NCBI GenBank assembly: GCA_013376735.1
Contig: VINJ01000001.1
Coordinates: 3,224,001-3,288,000, forward strand
DNA length: 64,000 bases
Origin: a bacterium Scap17
GTDB taxonomy: Bacteria > Pseudomonadota > Gammaproteobacteria > Pseudomonadales > Halomonadaceae
Direction: 5' to 3'
Below the pieces are notes generated by a model. It worked only from the letters and a program-made list of their open reading frames with translations, was not told where the DNA came from and searched no databases. Position numbers and translations under genes: made by a program. Positions 26,469 to 34,810 of the stretch are shown piece by piece (the stretch's first letter is position 1; each line of letters begins with the position of its first letter).

Positions 26469-29400
26469 TCAGCGACCGCCGGCATCTCCACCACCGCCGG
26501 CATCTCCACCACCGTCAGCGCCATCGGCATCCGGTGCGGCCTCACGCAGCCCGGCGTCCTCACGGCCTGCCAGACCCTCGGCGGGCTTGCGGCGCGCGAT
26601 CAGTGCACCACCTTCCCGGTGCTCGCTGCTCTGATACTCCGTGCTTTCCGTCTCGCTGCCTTCCAATGAGCCGCTGGCGGGGCGCAATGGCTCCGCCGAG
26701 GCGCTGCGCTGCTCGACGAGGCGCTCGGTGCCATCGGCGCGATGCAGCCAGACATCCATCTGCTGGAAGGCGACCTTGAGCCCGTGCTCGCGGAAGCGTG
26801 CATCGACCCAGCGATTGATCTCATCGGTGGCGTAGAGGCGATCGGTCAGGTCATTGACGTAGATGCGCAGCTCGAAACCGAAGTTGTCCTGGTTGTAGGT
26901 CAGGCAGAATACCAGCGGCTCCGGATCCTTGAGCACCCGCTTGTTTTCCTGGGCGGCCTGCATCAGCAGACGATGCGCCAGATCCAGATCACTGCCATGG
27001 GCGACACCGAAATTGAGCACCACCCGCGTGACGTTGTCCGACAGCGACCAGTTGATCAGCTGGTCGGTGACGAACACCTTGTTGGGGATGATGATCTCCT
27101 TGCGATCGAAATCCGTCACCGTGGTGGCGCGGATCCGGATGCGATTGACCGTGCCATGCAGATTGCCGATGGTGATGGTGTCGCCGATGCGCACCGGGCG
27201 TTCGAACAGGATGATCAGGCCCGAGATGAAGTTGGCGAAGATCTCCTGCAGACCGAAGCCCAGCCCGACACTCAACGCCGCCACCAGCCACTGCAGCTTG
27301 TCCCAGCTGACGCCCATGCTGCCCAATGTCATCACGAAGCCGGTCGCCATGATCACGTAGGACAGCAGCGAAGTGATCGCGTAGCTGGAGCCCTGCTTGA
27401 GCTCGAGCCGCGACAGGATCGAGACCTCCAGCAGGCCCGGCAGGTTGCGCGCCATCATCACCGCCACGGCGAGGGTGATCATGCCCGCGATCAGGTCCGC
27501 CAGCGAGATGGGCGTCGCCGAATCACCCTCGACGGAGGCGGCGATTTCCCACACCACCACGCTGTCGAGATAGCTGAGCACATTGAGCAGGTCGGCCCAC
27601 ACCACATAGAAGATCGCCAGGAAGCTGATGACCAGGATCAGCTTCGAGAGACGCAGTGACTGGGAGTTGACCTGTTCCATGTCCAGCGGCGGCTCTTCCA
27701 CCACCTCGACACCGCCCTCGGCGCCCTCCTGAACCTGGGCGCGGCGACGCGCCACGGCGCGACGATAGGCCAGTCGCCGCGCGGCGACTGCCAGACCGCG
27801 CACCACGGTGGCTTCCACCAGAATCCAGGCCCCGAACAGGAAGATGGTGGTGATGAAGCGGCCACACAGGCGCAGCGCGGTGTACTCGTAACCGAGGCAG
27901 ATCAGCACGCCCAGCGCCACCGGCACCAACGCCATCACAAGGCCCAGAATCAATCGGAACAGCTTGAGCCCGAAGAAGGGCACATGCGCCAGGATCAGCC
28001 GCGAGAGACAGAAGCTCATCGCCATCAGGCCCACGAACAGAATGGCCAGCCCCAGCGGACGCTCGAGCAGATTGAGGTCCGCCTCGCTGATGATGTTGGT
28101 GGTCAGCACCACCGGCAGCAGCGCGAAGCCCAGCCACCAGATATGGCGACGCAACTCCGCCACGTAGGTGGCCGGCCACTGGAAGTGACGCTCGGCGACG
28201 CCGTCCTTGACCAGCAGCCGGCGGAAGATGGCGAAGATGCCCCACGCCAGCGACAGCTTCAACAGCGCCTGGCCCAGCGCCCAGAGCATGATGCCCTCAC
28301 CCAGCGACAGCACACCGCCAATCAAGGCCAGCGCCAGCGCGCCGGGAATGGCCAGCAGGACGTTGAGCAGAATGGCGCGCGGCGTATGCAGCTGGGTGTC
28401 CTGCTTCAGGCGCCCTATCTGGGCATGCAGATCCGCCAGGCGCGCGCGGATGCGTGAACGCTTCCAGGTGATGAAGATCAGCAGCAGCAAGCCCGGCAGC
28501 GCCACCCACAGGTCATTGAGCTGAAAGCCCTTGGACAGCCCCGCCACCACGCCGCGCCAGACGGTGGGCTTGAGCTCCTCGGCAAGCATTTCCGGGGTGC
28601 GTGACAGCCATTCCAGATCCAGTGGCTTGCCATTGGCGACCCAGAACAGCTGCTCCTCGATGGTCTGGCGCAGGCGTCCGGAGACTTCGAGCAACTGCTG
28701 CTGGTTGAGCTGCAGGTCAATGGCACGTGCCAACAGGCTGTCGTATTCCTTGTCGAGCTTGTCGACCAGCTCCTTGCGCGCCTCCAGCTGACCGATCAGC
28801 GCCTGACGCAGTTCGGCGCTGACCTGGCTGACATCGGTATTGCCGCCGGGGCGCTCCAGCGCCGCGGCCTCGCCCAGCACGTGCGAATCGAGATAGCCCG
28901 GAATATCGGCGAGCTGTTCGCGCACCTTGTTGAGTTCGAACTGCTTGAGGCGCAGGTCGGCGATCTCTTCCTTCAAGTCCTTGCGCACATCGACCTGCGG
29001 CAGGCGGCTCTGCTGCTCGCGAAGGATACGTGCCAGCAGGACGCTGCCCTTGATGGCCTCGATCTGCTCGCTCATGGTGCGCTCGACCTGGGTGACGCGA
29101 TCAAGCTGGGTGCGCACCTCCAGCCCGTCGCGAATCACGGCGTTGACGCGATCGGTGATCGCCAGCAGCTGGCTGCTGAGCTCGCGATTGCGGTTGAGCA
29201 CCTGCTGGAAGATGGGGTTGTCGGCCAGTGCGGCATTCTCGCCACTGGTGGCATCGGCGATGGTCTGCTCGGACTGGTTGCGGCGCTTGTCGTTGACCAG
29301 CGTCTGGACCTGCTCCAGGTCCTGCTCCAGATTGGCGATCTGGCGGCTGTAGAGAGTCTTGCGCACCTGGGCCAGCTCACGCAGCAGGGAGCTTGAATTG

Positions 29401-30032
29401 AGCTCTGAATGGCTCAGCTCGCCACGCGTCTCGGCCAATGCCAGACGGGCCTCGATCAGGTCACGCCCGGTGCCGGACAGGTCGGCATCGCCGCTGCCAC
29501 CCAGCTGGGTCTGCAGGCGCTGCACCTGCTGCTGAGCATCGGCCAGGGTCGAGCGTGAACGCTCCGGCAGGCTCTGGGCATTGATCAGGCGCCGGTTGGT
29601 ATCGGCCAGCCGGTCCTGCAGGTTCTGCAGCGAGTCGAGAATCGAGGTCATGCGCTTGTCCAGCGCCTCGACCGACTCGTCTTCCAGCGAGGCGATGCTG
29701 GGCGGGGTGTAGTCCTGAGGCAGGCGCGCCAGCTCGGCCTGCGCCTTCGCCAACTCCGCCGGCGCCTCCTTGACCTCACTCTTGAGGGAATTCAGGCTGC
29801 TGGTGGCCTCGGCGATGTCGTCGAGCACCGTCAGGGTATCCTTGAGGTCCGCGATGCGCTGACGGGTGTCGGCATCCGGTTTCTCGACGCTCTGCAGGTC
29901 TTCAAGCTGAGTCTGGACATCAGCACGCTTCGGGGCGTCCGCACTGGCCGTGGCCGGCACCCAAGCCAGCACCACCATCAGCAGCAAGGCGCCTGCCAAC
30001 ACCATCAGTCTCAAGGACTTGTTACCTGTCAC
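26469..30032 (-). CDS. mscK: Large mechanosensitive channel of the MscK/KefA type
   Basis: The 1187-residue inner-membrane protein starts with a signal peptide (LMVLAGALLLMVVLAWVPATASA). Then comes a long periplasmic coiled-coil region (about residues 40-480, many Leu/Gln/Glu heptads), about eight extra membrane helices and the C-terminal MscS core. The pore helix and MscS signature read VGLGFGLQEIFANFISGLIILFERPVRIGD. It opens under membrane tension to release solutes during osmotic downshift. The extreme C-terminus is a Gly/Asp repeat (GGDAG) encoded by an 18-bp tandem repeat. The start is GTG 30032, because GAGGAG lies seven bases upstream and the signal peptide begins there. Confidence 0.92.
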   Translation of the reverse strand: MTGNKSLRLMVLAGALLLMVVLAWVPATASADAPKRADVQTQLEDLQSVEKPDADTRQRIADLKDTLTVLDDIAEATSSLNSLKSEVKEAPAELAKAQAELARLPQDYTPPSIASLEDESVEALDKRMTSILDSLQNLQDRLADTNRRLINAQSLPERSRSTLADAQQQVQRLQTQLGGSGDADLSGTGRDLIEARLALAETRGELSHSELNSSSLLRELAQVRKTLYSRQIANLEQDLEQVQTLVNDKRRNQSEQTIADATSGENAALADNPIFQQVLNRNRELSSQLLAITDRVNAVIRDGLEVRTQLDRVTQVERTMSEQIEAIKGSVLLARILREQQSRLPQVDVRKDLKEEIADLRLKQFELNKVREQLADIPGYLDSHVLGEAAALERPGGNTDVSQVSAELRQALIGQLEARKELVDKLDKEYDSLLARAIDLQLNQQQLLEVSGRLRQTIEEQLFWVANGKPLDLEWLSRTPEMLAEELKPTVWRGVVAGLSKGFQLNDLWVALPGLLLLIFITWKRSRIRARLADLHAQIGRLKQDTQLHTPRAILLNVLLAIPGALALALIGGVLSLGEGIMLWALGQALLKLSLAWGIFAIFRRLLVKDGVAERHFQWPATYVAELRRHIWWLGFALLPVVLTTNIISEADLNLLERPLGLAILFVGLMAMSFCLSRLILAHVPFFGLKLFRLILGLVMALVPVALGVLICLGYEYTALRLCGRFITTIFLFGAWILVEATVVRGLAVAARRLAYRRAVARRRAQVQEGAEGGVEVVEEPPLDMEQVNSQSLRLSKLILVISFLAIFYVVWADLLNVLSYLDSVVVWEIAASVEGDSATPISLADLIAGMITLAVAVMMARNLPGLLEVSILSRLELKQGSSYAITSLLSYVIMATGFVMTLGSMGVSWDKLQWLVAALSVGLGFGLQEIFANFISGLIILFERPVRIGDTITIGNLHGTVNRIRIRATTVTDFDRKEIIIPNKVFVTDQLINWSLSDNVTRVVLNFGVAHGSDLDLAHRLLMQAAQENKRVLKDPEPLVFCLTYNQDNFGFELRIYVNDLTDRLYATDEINRWVDARFREHGLKVAFQQMDVWLHRADGTERLVEQRSASAEPLRPASGSLEGSETESTEYQSSEHREGGALIARRKPAEGLAGREDAGLREAAPDADGADGGGDAGGGGDAGGR
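26473..26515. repeat. 18-bp tandem repeat in the mscK 3' end
   Basis: Just inside the mscK stop, an 18-bp unit (ccgccggcatctcca core) is repeated about 2.3 times and encodes the Gly-Gly-Asp-Ala-Gly tail of the channel protein. Confidence 0.75.
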
Positions 30033-30445
30033 AGCTGTCTCCTCAATGGTCACCACCGCGCTTCTTCATCGGCTCTACTGCCCCGCCAGGCCGCCGCCAG
30101 CCATGCAGGATGGCATCGTGGCAGGCCGCAAACGCGGGCAAGGGCCGCATTGTCGACTGGCGCTGCATCCCGCGCAATCCTTGTCGGCAAACGTCTGCCG
30201 GCGGGCGCCCAGCAAAGGATGAGGGGGAGAATGAACGAGAAAATGCAGCAAAGAATGACGGGGCGAGAAAGCGGTGCTTTCAGGCCAACGTGAGCGACAT
30301 ACATCGTCGCATCGAGGCGACGCACCTGTCGGAATCTTCGTGCTGGAACCGGACACAGCGTCACCAGTAGAATGGCAGACATGTCATGAACATTGCTCCA
30401 TAATGCGCTGCTCCCCCGCCGCGGTGTAACCGACAGGATATTTCC
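30033..30445. other. Divergent intergenic region, mscK / pldA
   Basis: These 413 bases separate divergent mscK and pldA. A possible pldA promoter lies at 30376-30404. A long open frame on the minus strand (from 31771 through 30050) is antisense to pldA and lacks family similarity, so it is not called. I see no RNA gene. Confidence 0.45.
30376..30404 (+). promoter_or_regulatory. Possible promoter of pldA
   Basis: CAGACA (30376-30381) and CATAAT (30399-30404) are spaced by 17 bp, about 40 bases before the pldA start. The -10 is good and the -35 is imperfect. Confidence 0.45.
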
Positions 30446-31660
30446 ATGCCCCTCCGCCTTGCCTCCATCGGATTCCGGTCCGTACCTGCACGCCTCTCGG
30501 GAGTGCTGGCCACAGTACTGCTGGGTGCCGCCGCACCGGCAGCGGCCGACGTGCCCTACACCATGGATGCCGAGGGACGCGTGGTACTGGCCAACGGCAA
30601 ACGCTTCGCTCCCGAAGCGCTGGGCATGACTGCCGCCCAGGCCCGCGCGGGTGCCATGAGCCAGGCTGACTGGCGCGAGATGGCGGCGTCTGCACCGGGC
30701 ACGGCGGAGGACGTCGAGAGTGACCCGCGTACCGAGCAGGTCTTCCTCTCCAACCGCGAAGACGCGGATGACGAGCGCTACTCGGCGGAAGCGGCCGAGA
30801 TCGAGCAGGCACAAGGCCAGAGCATCGATGCGCCCCTCGATGAAAGCCTGGCCCAGCAGCGTGCCAAGGAGCGTGTCGTTCTCGAGGACGATGCCGAGAA
30901 GAATCCGCTGGCCATCACCGCCTACAAGCGCAATTACCTGCTGCCCTGGGCCTACAACACCAACCCGGATGCCAACGGCTTTGCCGAAGTCACCCGGGAA
31001 GGCGAAGTGGACAAGACCGAGGTGAAATATCAGCTCAGCCTCAAGGTCGAGCTGATGGATGACATCTTCGGTGACAATGGCGACGTGTTCTTCGCCTATA
31101 CCCAGCGCAGCTGGTGGCAGGCCTACAACTCCGATGCCTCGGCGCCGTTCCGCGAGACCAATTACGAACCGGAAGCCTTCCTGCAATTCGACAATCGTTA
31201 TGAGCTGTTCGGCTGGACCAATACCCGCAACCGCATCGGTTTCGCGCATCAGTCCAATGGCCGTTCCGACCCGTTGTCGCGCAGCTGGAACCGTGTCTAC
31301 GCCGACATGATGTTCCAGAATGGCGACTGGGCCATCGCGGTCACGCCGCACTGGCGCGTGCCGGAGGAGTCCGACGAAGACGACAACCCGGATCTCTACA
31401 ACTATATCGGCTACGGCGACATCACGGTCGGCTATACCGCGGATCAGCACGAAGTCACCTGGATGGTGCGTGGCAACCCTTCCAAGGGCAATTACGGCAA
31501 CCAGCTCGACTACTCCTTCCCGCTGTTCGGCAAGGTACGTGGCTACGTGCAGTACTACCACGGCTACGGTGAGAGCCTGATCGACTACGACCACAGCGTG
31601 AATCGCTTTGGCCTGGGCTTCTCGATCAATACCTTCTTCGCCGGCTCGCCCGAGACCTGA
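30446..31660 (+). CDS. pldA: Outer-membrane phospholipase A
   Basis: The 404-residue product hydrolyses phospholipids in the outer leaflet of the outer membrane and helps keep lipid asymmetry. The catalytic triad matches OMPLA in order and spacing: His268 and Ser270 in IGFAHQSNGRSD and Asn282 in SRSWNRVY (E. coli His142, Ser144, Asn156). The C-terminal ~260 residues form alternating beta-barrel strands rich in aromatic residues. A signal peptide (residues ~1-34, ending PAAAD) precedes an acidic N-terminal extension of about 100 residues that E. coli PldA lacks; its role is unknown. ATG 30446 has an AGGA site. The stop codon lies in a 13-bp tandem duplication. Confidence 0.94.
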   Translation: MPLRLASIGFRSVPARLSGVLATVLLGAAAPAAADVPYTMDAEGRVVLANGKRFAPEALGMTAAQARAGAMSQADWREMAASAPGTAEDVESDPRTEQVFLSNREDADDERYSAEAAEIEQAQGQSIDAPLDESLAQQRAKERVVLEDDAEKNPLAITAYKRNYLLPWAYNTNPDANGFAEVTREGEVDKTEVKYQLSLKVELMDDIFGDNGDVFFAYTQRSWWQAYNSDASAPFRETNYEPEAFLQFDNRYELFGWTNTRNRIGFAHQSNGRSDPLSRSWNRVYADMMFQNGDWAIAVTPHWRVPEESDEDDNPDLYNYIGYGDITVGYTADQHEVTWMVRGNPSKGNYGNQLDYSFPLFGKVRGYVQYYHGYGESLIDYDHSVNRFGLGFSINTFFAGSPET

Positions 31661-31680
31661 TAAAGAGACCTGATAAAGAG
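31655..31680. repeat. 13-bp tandem duplication over the pldA stop codon
   Basis: Two exact copies of GACCTGATAAAGA-phase units (31655-31667 and 31668-31680) are followed by a partial third. The stop codon TGA at 31658-31660 lies in the first copy and recurs downstream. Confidence 0.85.
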
Positions 31681-32115
31681 ACCTGGTCCAGAAATTCTGA
31701 TCAAAGAGTGCTGACGCAAGCACTCGCATGACCCTCTCGCAACGGGCAGCCCAGGCTGCCCGTCTTGCCATCTACCCCGCCCGTATGCACCGCCCATGTG
31801 GACTGCCCATGTAGACCTAGTGGCACATCCATGATCCAGATCATGCCTCCCGCACGCGACATGGCGATATCGTGCTCTGTGCGTGTCTTGCCCTTGTGTT
31901 TGTCGCGTTCGACCCCCACGACTTGTGCATGACCACGCAAGACGCGTCATGACGACGTGCTGACGATGCTTGCAGGAAGTCTCGCGCAAGCGGATTCAGG
32001 TCATGCCCTGCCGCCTGCGGCGCCCCAGGGAAGAGAGAGTTCGAGAGTCAAGCGCAGACAACACCGCGCTCACCATTCGCGAAATCTGATTCGACATACG
32101 GGAAGGAGTTACACC
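31661..32115. other. Intergenic region between pldA and the yqjD-like operon
   Basis: The 455 bases hold a terminator at 31742-31763 and presumably the promoter of the yqjD-like operon. A phrase 'gcccatgt' occurs at about 31791 and 31805 as a short repeat. No gene is supported; the long minus-strand frame crossing from pldA is a shadow. Confidence 0.45.
31742..31763 (+). terminator. Probable pldA terminator
   Basis: A 10-bp GC-rich stem (31742-31751 with 31754-31763) is followed by CTTG, about 80 bp past the pldA stop. The short U-run makes it moderate. Confidence 0.6.
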
Positions 32116-32454
32116 ATGGCTATGCAAAAGATCGGCGATCACACCACTTCCGCGACCGGTGCCAACACCGACCAGCTGAAGGAAGATCTGCGCCATCTGT
32201 CCCAGACCGTCGAGGAACTGCTGCACGCCTCGGCTGAAGATTCCCGCGAGAGCATGAAGGAAGCCCGCGCCCGCGCCCAGACTCGCCTGGAAGCCACCCG
32301 CGCCCGCCTCAGCGCCCAGGGCGATCGCCTCGCCGCCGGCGCGCGCGAATCCGTGGACTGCGCTGATCGCTACGTGCACGACAACCCGTGGACCAGTGTC
32401 GGTATCGGCGCGGCCGCCGGTGTCGTCGTCGGCATGCTGCTTGGCCGTCGCTGA
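32116..32454 (+). CDS. ElaB/YqjD/DUF883 membrane-anchored ribosome-binding protein
   Basis: The 112-residue protein has a long charged helical part (residues ~15-85, Glu/Arg/Ala rich) and a C-terminal membrane anchor preceded by the family motif VHDNPWTSVGIGAAAGVVVG and ending GRR. E. coli relatives YqjD, ElaB and YgaM tie stationary-phase ribosomes to the inner membrane and inhibit growth. ATG 32116 has a GGAAGGAG site. It heads a three-gene operon with YqjE- and YqjK-like proteins, the order known from E. coli yqjCDEK. Another hibernation factor, rmf, lies in the same window. Confidence 0.9.
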   Translation: MAMQKIGDHTTSATGANTDQLKEDLRHLSQTVEELLHASAEDSRESMKEARARAQTRLEATRARLSAQGDRLAAGARESVDCADRYVHDNPWTSVGIGAAAGVVVGMLLGRR

Positions 32455-32876
32455 TGCAGGAGCAAGGGCCGGTTGAACGCGTACTTGGCGCCATCCGACG
32501 TCTGACTGCGAGTCTGGTCGAGAGTGGCGAGACGCGCTTGCGTCTCGCCGTGCTGGAGCTCGAGGAAGAGCGCGAACGGCTGTTCGTGATGCTGCTGCTG
32601 TCGGGTATCGCCCTGATGCTGATCTGCTTCGGCATCGGTCTGGCGATCCTGCTGGTGGTCGTGGCCTTCTGGGATACCCATCGCCTGCTGGCCATCGCCC
32701 TGAGCGGCGGCATCCTGCTGACTCTGGGGGGATTGATCGCCTGGCGCGTCAAGGTGATCGCTTCCCAGCGCAGCCTGCTGCGCTCCACGCTCAGCAACCT
32801 GAGCCGTGACAGCGACAGCCTCAAGGATGTGCGGGCCGACGCACTGGAACGCCAGCGCCAACGCGAAAACCATTGA
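32454..32876 (+). CDS. YqjE-like (phage holin superfamily III) membrane protein
   Basis: The 140-residue protein has two hydrophobic helices (about residues 45-68 and 78-98) after an amphipathic N-terminal helix, the pattern of the YqjE/Actinobacterial holin-like family. ATG 32454 overlaps the upstream stop by one base (TGATG), a translational coupling signal. It ends with a charged tail. The function in the operon is unknown; it may help place YqjD at the membrane. Confidence 0.86.
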   Translation: MQEQGPVERVLGAIRRLTASLVESGETRLRLAVLELEEERERLFVMLLLSGIALMLICFGIGLAILLVVVAFWDTHRLLAIALSGGILLTLGGLIAWRVKVIASQRSLLRSTLSNLSRDSDSLKDVRADALERQRQRENH

Positions 32877-32910
32877 TGCCCCGCCTGCCAGTGTCTGCCA
32901 AGGAGGCGAG

Positions 32911-33261
32911 ATGAGTTCTTCCAGACAGTCCCTCACGCGACGCGACCCCACGCTGCCCCCGGTACAGGGGAACCGGCGTGGGCGTGCACATCCGCGTGAT
33001 GTCCGGCGTGCGGAACTCGAGGCACGCATCAGTCAGCAGCGTCTCGATGTCAGCCATGCGATGCACGATCTCAAGGAAGCCACCGCCCCCATCGACCGTG
33101 GCTGGGCCAAGGTCCAGCAATACCGCGGCCCGCTGGTACTGGTGGGCGGCCTGATCGCGGCGCGGGGCGGGTTCCGGCCAAAGAAGGGCCTGAGCCTGCT
33201 CAAGCGCGGGTTGATGGGCTGGGTGATGATTCGCCGTCTGAGAATACTGCTCGACAAATGA
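32911..33261 (+). CDS. YqjK-like small protein
   Basis: The 116-residue basic protein has an AxLEARISQQRLDVSHAMHDL helical segment (about residues 35-60) and a hydrophobic C-terminal stretch (VLVGGLIAARGG...GWVMIRRLRILL). It is the third gene of the yqjD-yqjE-yqjK order. ATG 32911 has a strong AAGGAGG site. An in-frame ORF from 32806 overlaps the previous gene and is not favoured. The function is unknown. Confidence 0.82.
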   Translation: MSSSRQSLTRRDPTLPPVQGNRRGRAHPRDVRRAELEARISQQRLDVSHAMHDLKEATAPIDRGWAKVQQYRGPLVLVGGLIAARGGFRPKKGLSLLKRGLMGWVMIRRLRILLDK

Positions 33262-33277
33262 TCACGGTATTACAGCG

Positions 33278-33317
33278 AAAGCCCCGCCACCTGACATTCA
33301 GGTGGCGGGGCTTTTTT
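33278..33317 (+). terminator. Terminator of the yqjD-like operon
   Basis: A perfect 17-bp stem (33278-33294 with 33298-33314), with a three-base loop and a run of six T, lies 17 bp past the yqjK stop. The stem also begins with AAA, so it can act on the convergent MFS gene. Confidence 0.93.
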
Positions 33318-33355
33318 CGTCTCTGCAGCGTGCAGCTCCGTGACTCCTGCCACGA

Positions 33356-34552
33356 TCAGGCGCTGCGGCTGTCACGCTTGAGCAGATACACGCCCAGATA
33401 GAGCACCGCGAAGATCAGCCCCAGCACGGCGGCGGCGCCGAAGACATTGCTGCCGTCACCGGGCAGGAACTCCAGGAAGGACGTCAGGAACTGTCCCAGG
33501 AAGATCGCCATCGTCAGGTAGGAGAGATTGCGACCGCGCACCGAGGTGTGGCTGCGCTCCACCGTCATGTGGTTGAGCAAGGGGATCGAGAAGCCGAAGC
33601 CCATGCCGGACAACACGGCACCGACGCTCATCAGCGTCATGTTCTCGGCCTGCTGGAAGAGGAACAGGCTGCCGGCATAGAGCAGGAAGGCCAGCACCAG
33701 CGTCGGCATCTCACCCAGGGCACGCGACACCTTCGGCATCAGCATCGCCGCGACCACCGCGACCAGCGAAATGCCCGCCAGGAAGATACCGGTGGCCGCT
33801 TCATCCAGCCCCAGCAGATTCAAGCGCATCGGCAGCATGACGATGGCGGTGAAGAACAGCGTCAACGAGATGGCCGCGGCCAGGTAGACGCTGATCAGCG
33901 AGGAGGACAAGGCCTCACCGCCGGCATTTCCGCTCTCCTCGGCAGGCGCTTCAGGCGACTGTTTCGGCACCATCATCCACAGCATGGCCAGCAGTACCCA
34001 GGCCAGCAGATAGAGGGCGAAGGGCCACTGCCAGGCGATACCCGCCAGCACACCACTGACGAACAGGAAGATCACCCCGCCAAGCTCGATGGACATGCCC
34101 TGCTGGGCGATCATCGCCAGACGCGCATGGCCGTGATACCACTCGGAGATCAGCGTGGTGCCGCCCGCCATCACCACGGCGGTCACGCCGCCGAGCAGGA
34201 TGCGATCGGCAAACACGACGACGGTGCCTTCCAGCAGTGCGCCGCCCGCGCCCAGCACGCCATACAGGAACAGCCCGCCCACCAGCGAGCGATAGGCACC
34301 GACACGATCGATCATGCGCCCGGCGATGGGCGCGAACAGCACCGCGCCCAGCGATGGCAGGGTAATCAGCCAGCTGGCATGGCTCTCCACCTCAAGCGCC
34401 GAGGCGATGCTCAGAAGCCCCGGCGCGACCACGGTGCCCACCATGATGGTCAGACAGGCAATGGCCAGCAGCGTAAAACGGCCGCCGGCAGAAAGCGGTT
34501 GTGAGGGTCCGCACGTATCCTGCGCGGCCACTCCACTCGTTGATGTCGTCAT
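33356..34552 (-). CDS. MFS transporter (divergent from LysR gene)
   Basis: The 398-residue protein has twelve predicted membrane segments and the loop 2-3 motif GRMIDRVGAYR. It is in the general DHA1/YfcJ-like exporter group. The substrate is unknown. ATG 34552 has GGAGCC upstream. The LysR regulator at 34811 is divergent, so regulation of this exporter by that protein is likely. A microsatellite-like repeat and a clear sigma-70 promoter for the LysR gene lie between them. Confidence 0.88.
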   Translation of the reverse strand: MTTSTSGVAAQDTCGPSQPLSAGGRFTLLAIACLTIMVGTVVAPGLLSIASALEVESHASWLITLPSLGAVLFAPIAGRMIDRVGAYRSLVGGLFLYGVLGAGGALLEGTVVVFADRILLGGVTAVVMAGGTTLISEWYHGHARLAMIAQQGMSIELGGVIFLFVSGVLAGIAWQWPFALYLLAWVLLAMLWMMVPKQSPEAPAEESGNAGGEALSSSLISVYLAAAISLTLFFTAIVMLPMRLNLLGLDEAATGIFLAGISLVAVVAAMLMPKVSRALGEMPTLVLAFLLYAGSLFLFQQAENMTLMSVGAVLSGMGFGFSIPLLNHMTVERSHTSVRGRNLSYLTMAIFLGQFLTSFLEFLPGDGSNVFGAAAVLGLIFAVLYLGVYLLKRDSRSA

Positions 34553-34608
34553 ATTGGCTCCACTCGAATTCAGAACCCTCCTGTCAGCCGCTACGCGCCC
34601 CGCCTGCT

Positions 34609-34640
34609 CGCGTGCTTGCTTGCGTGCTTGCGTGCTTGCG
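34609..34640. repeat. Short 4- and 8-bp tandem repeat in the MFS/LysR promoter region
   Basis: A CGTGCTTG/TGCTTGCG phrase is repeated three to four times with a CTTG submotif. It lies 57-88 bases upstream of the MFS start and could alter spacing between regulator sites by slippage. Confidence 0.7.
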
Positions 34641-34720
34641 AGGCAAGGCCAGCGGCAAGCAGCCAGAGACAGGAGGCAAGGCGAGACGGCAGAGACTGAC
34701 GAAGGGAGGTTTGGCAGGCC

Positions 34721-34748
34721 TTCAGACTAGCGAGTGCAGGCTTATAAT
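34721..34748 (+). promoter_or_regulatory. Probable promoter of the LysR gene at 34811
   Basis: TTCAGA (34721-34726) and a consensus TATAAT (34743-34748) are 16 bp apart. The predicted start is about 55 bases before the LysR ATG. The following AT-rich stretch (ATACTTGATATGACTTAT) has the half-site look of LysR boxes. Confidence 0.65.
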
Positions 34749-34810
34749 AGAAATGACAATACTTGATATGACTTATACTGACTAGACATCAATCAACCAC
34801 GAGGGCCGGC

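Noticed and set aside
30050-31771. 573-codon minus-strand open frame over pldA
   Set aside because: It lies antisense to pldA, whose catalytic triad is exact. Open frames opposite real genes are common in high-G+C DNA.
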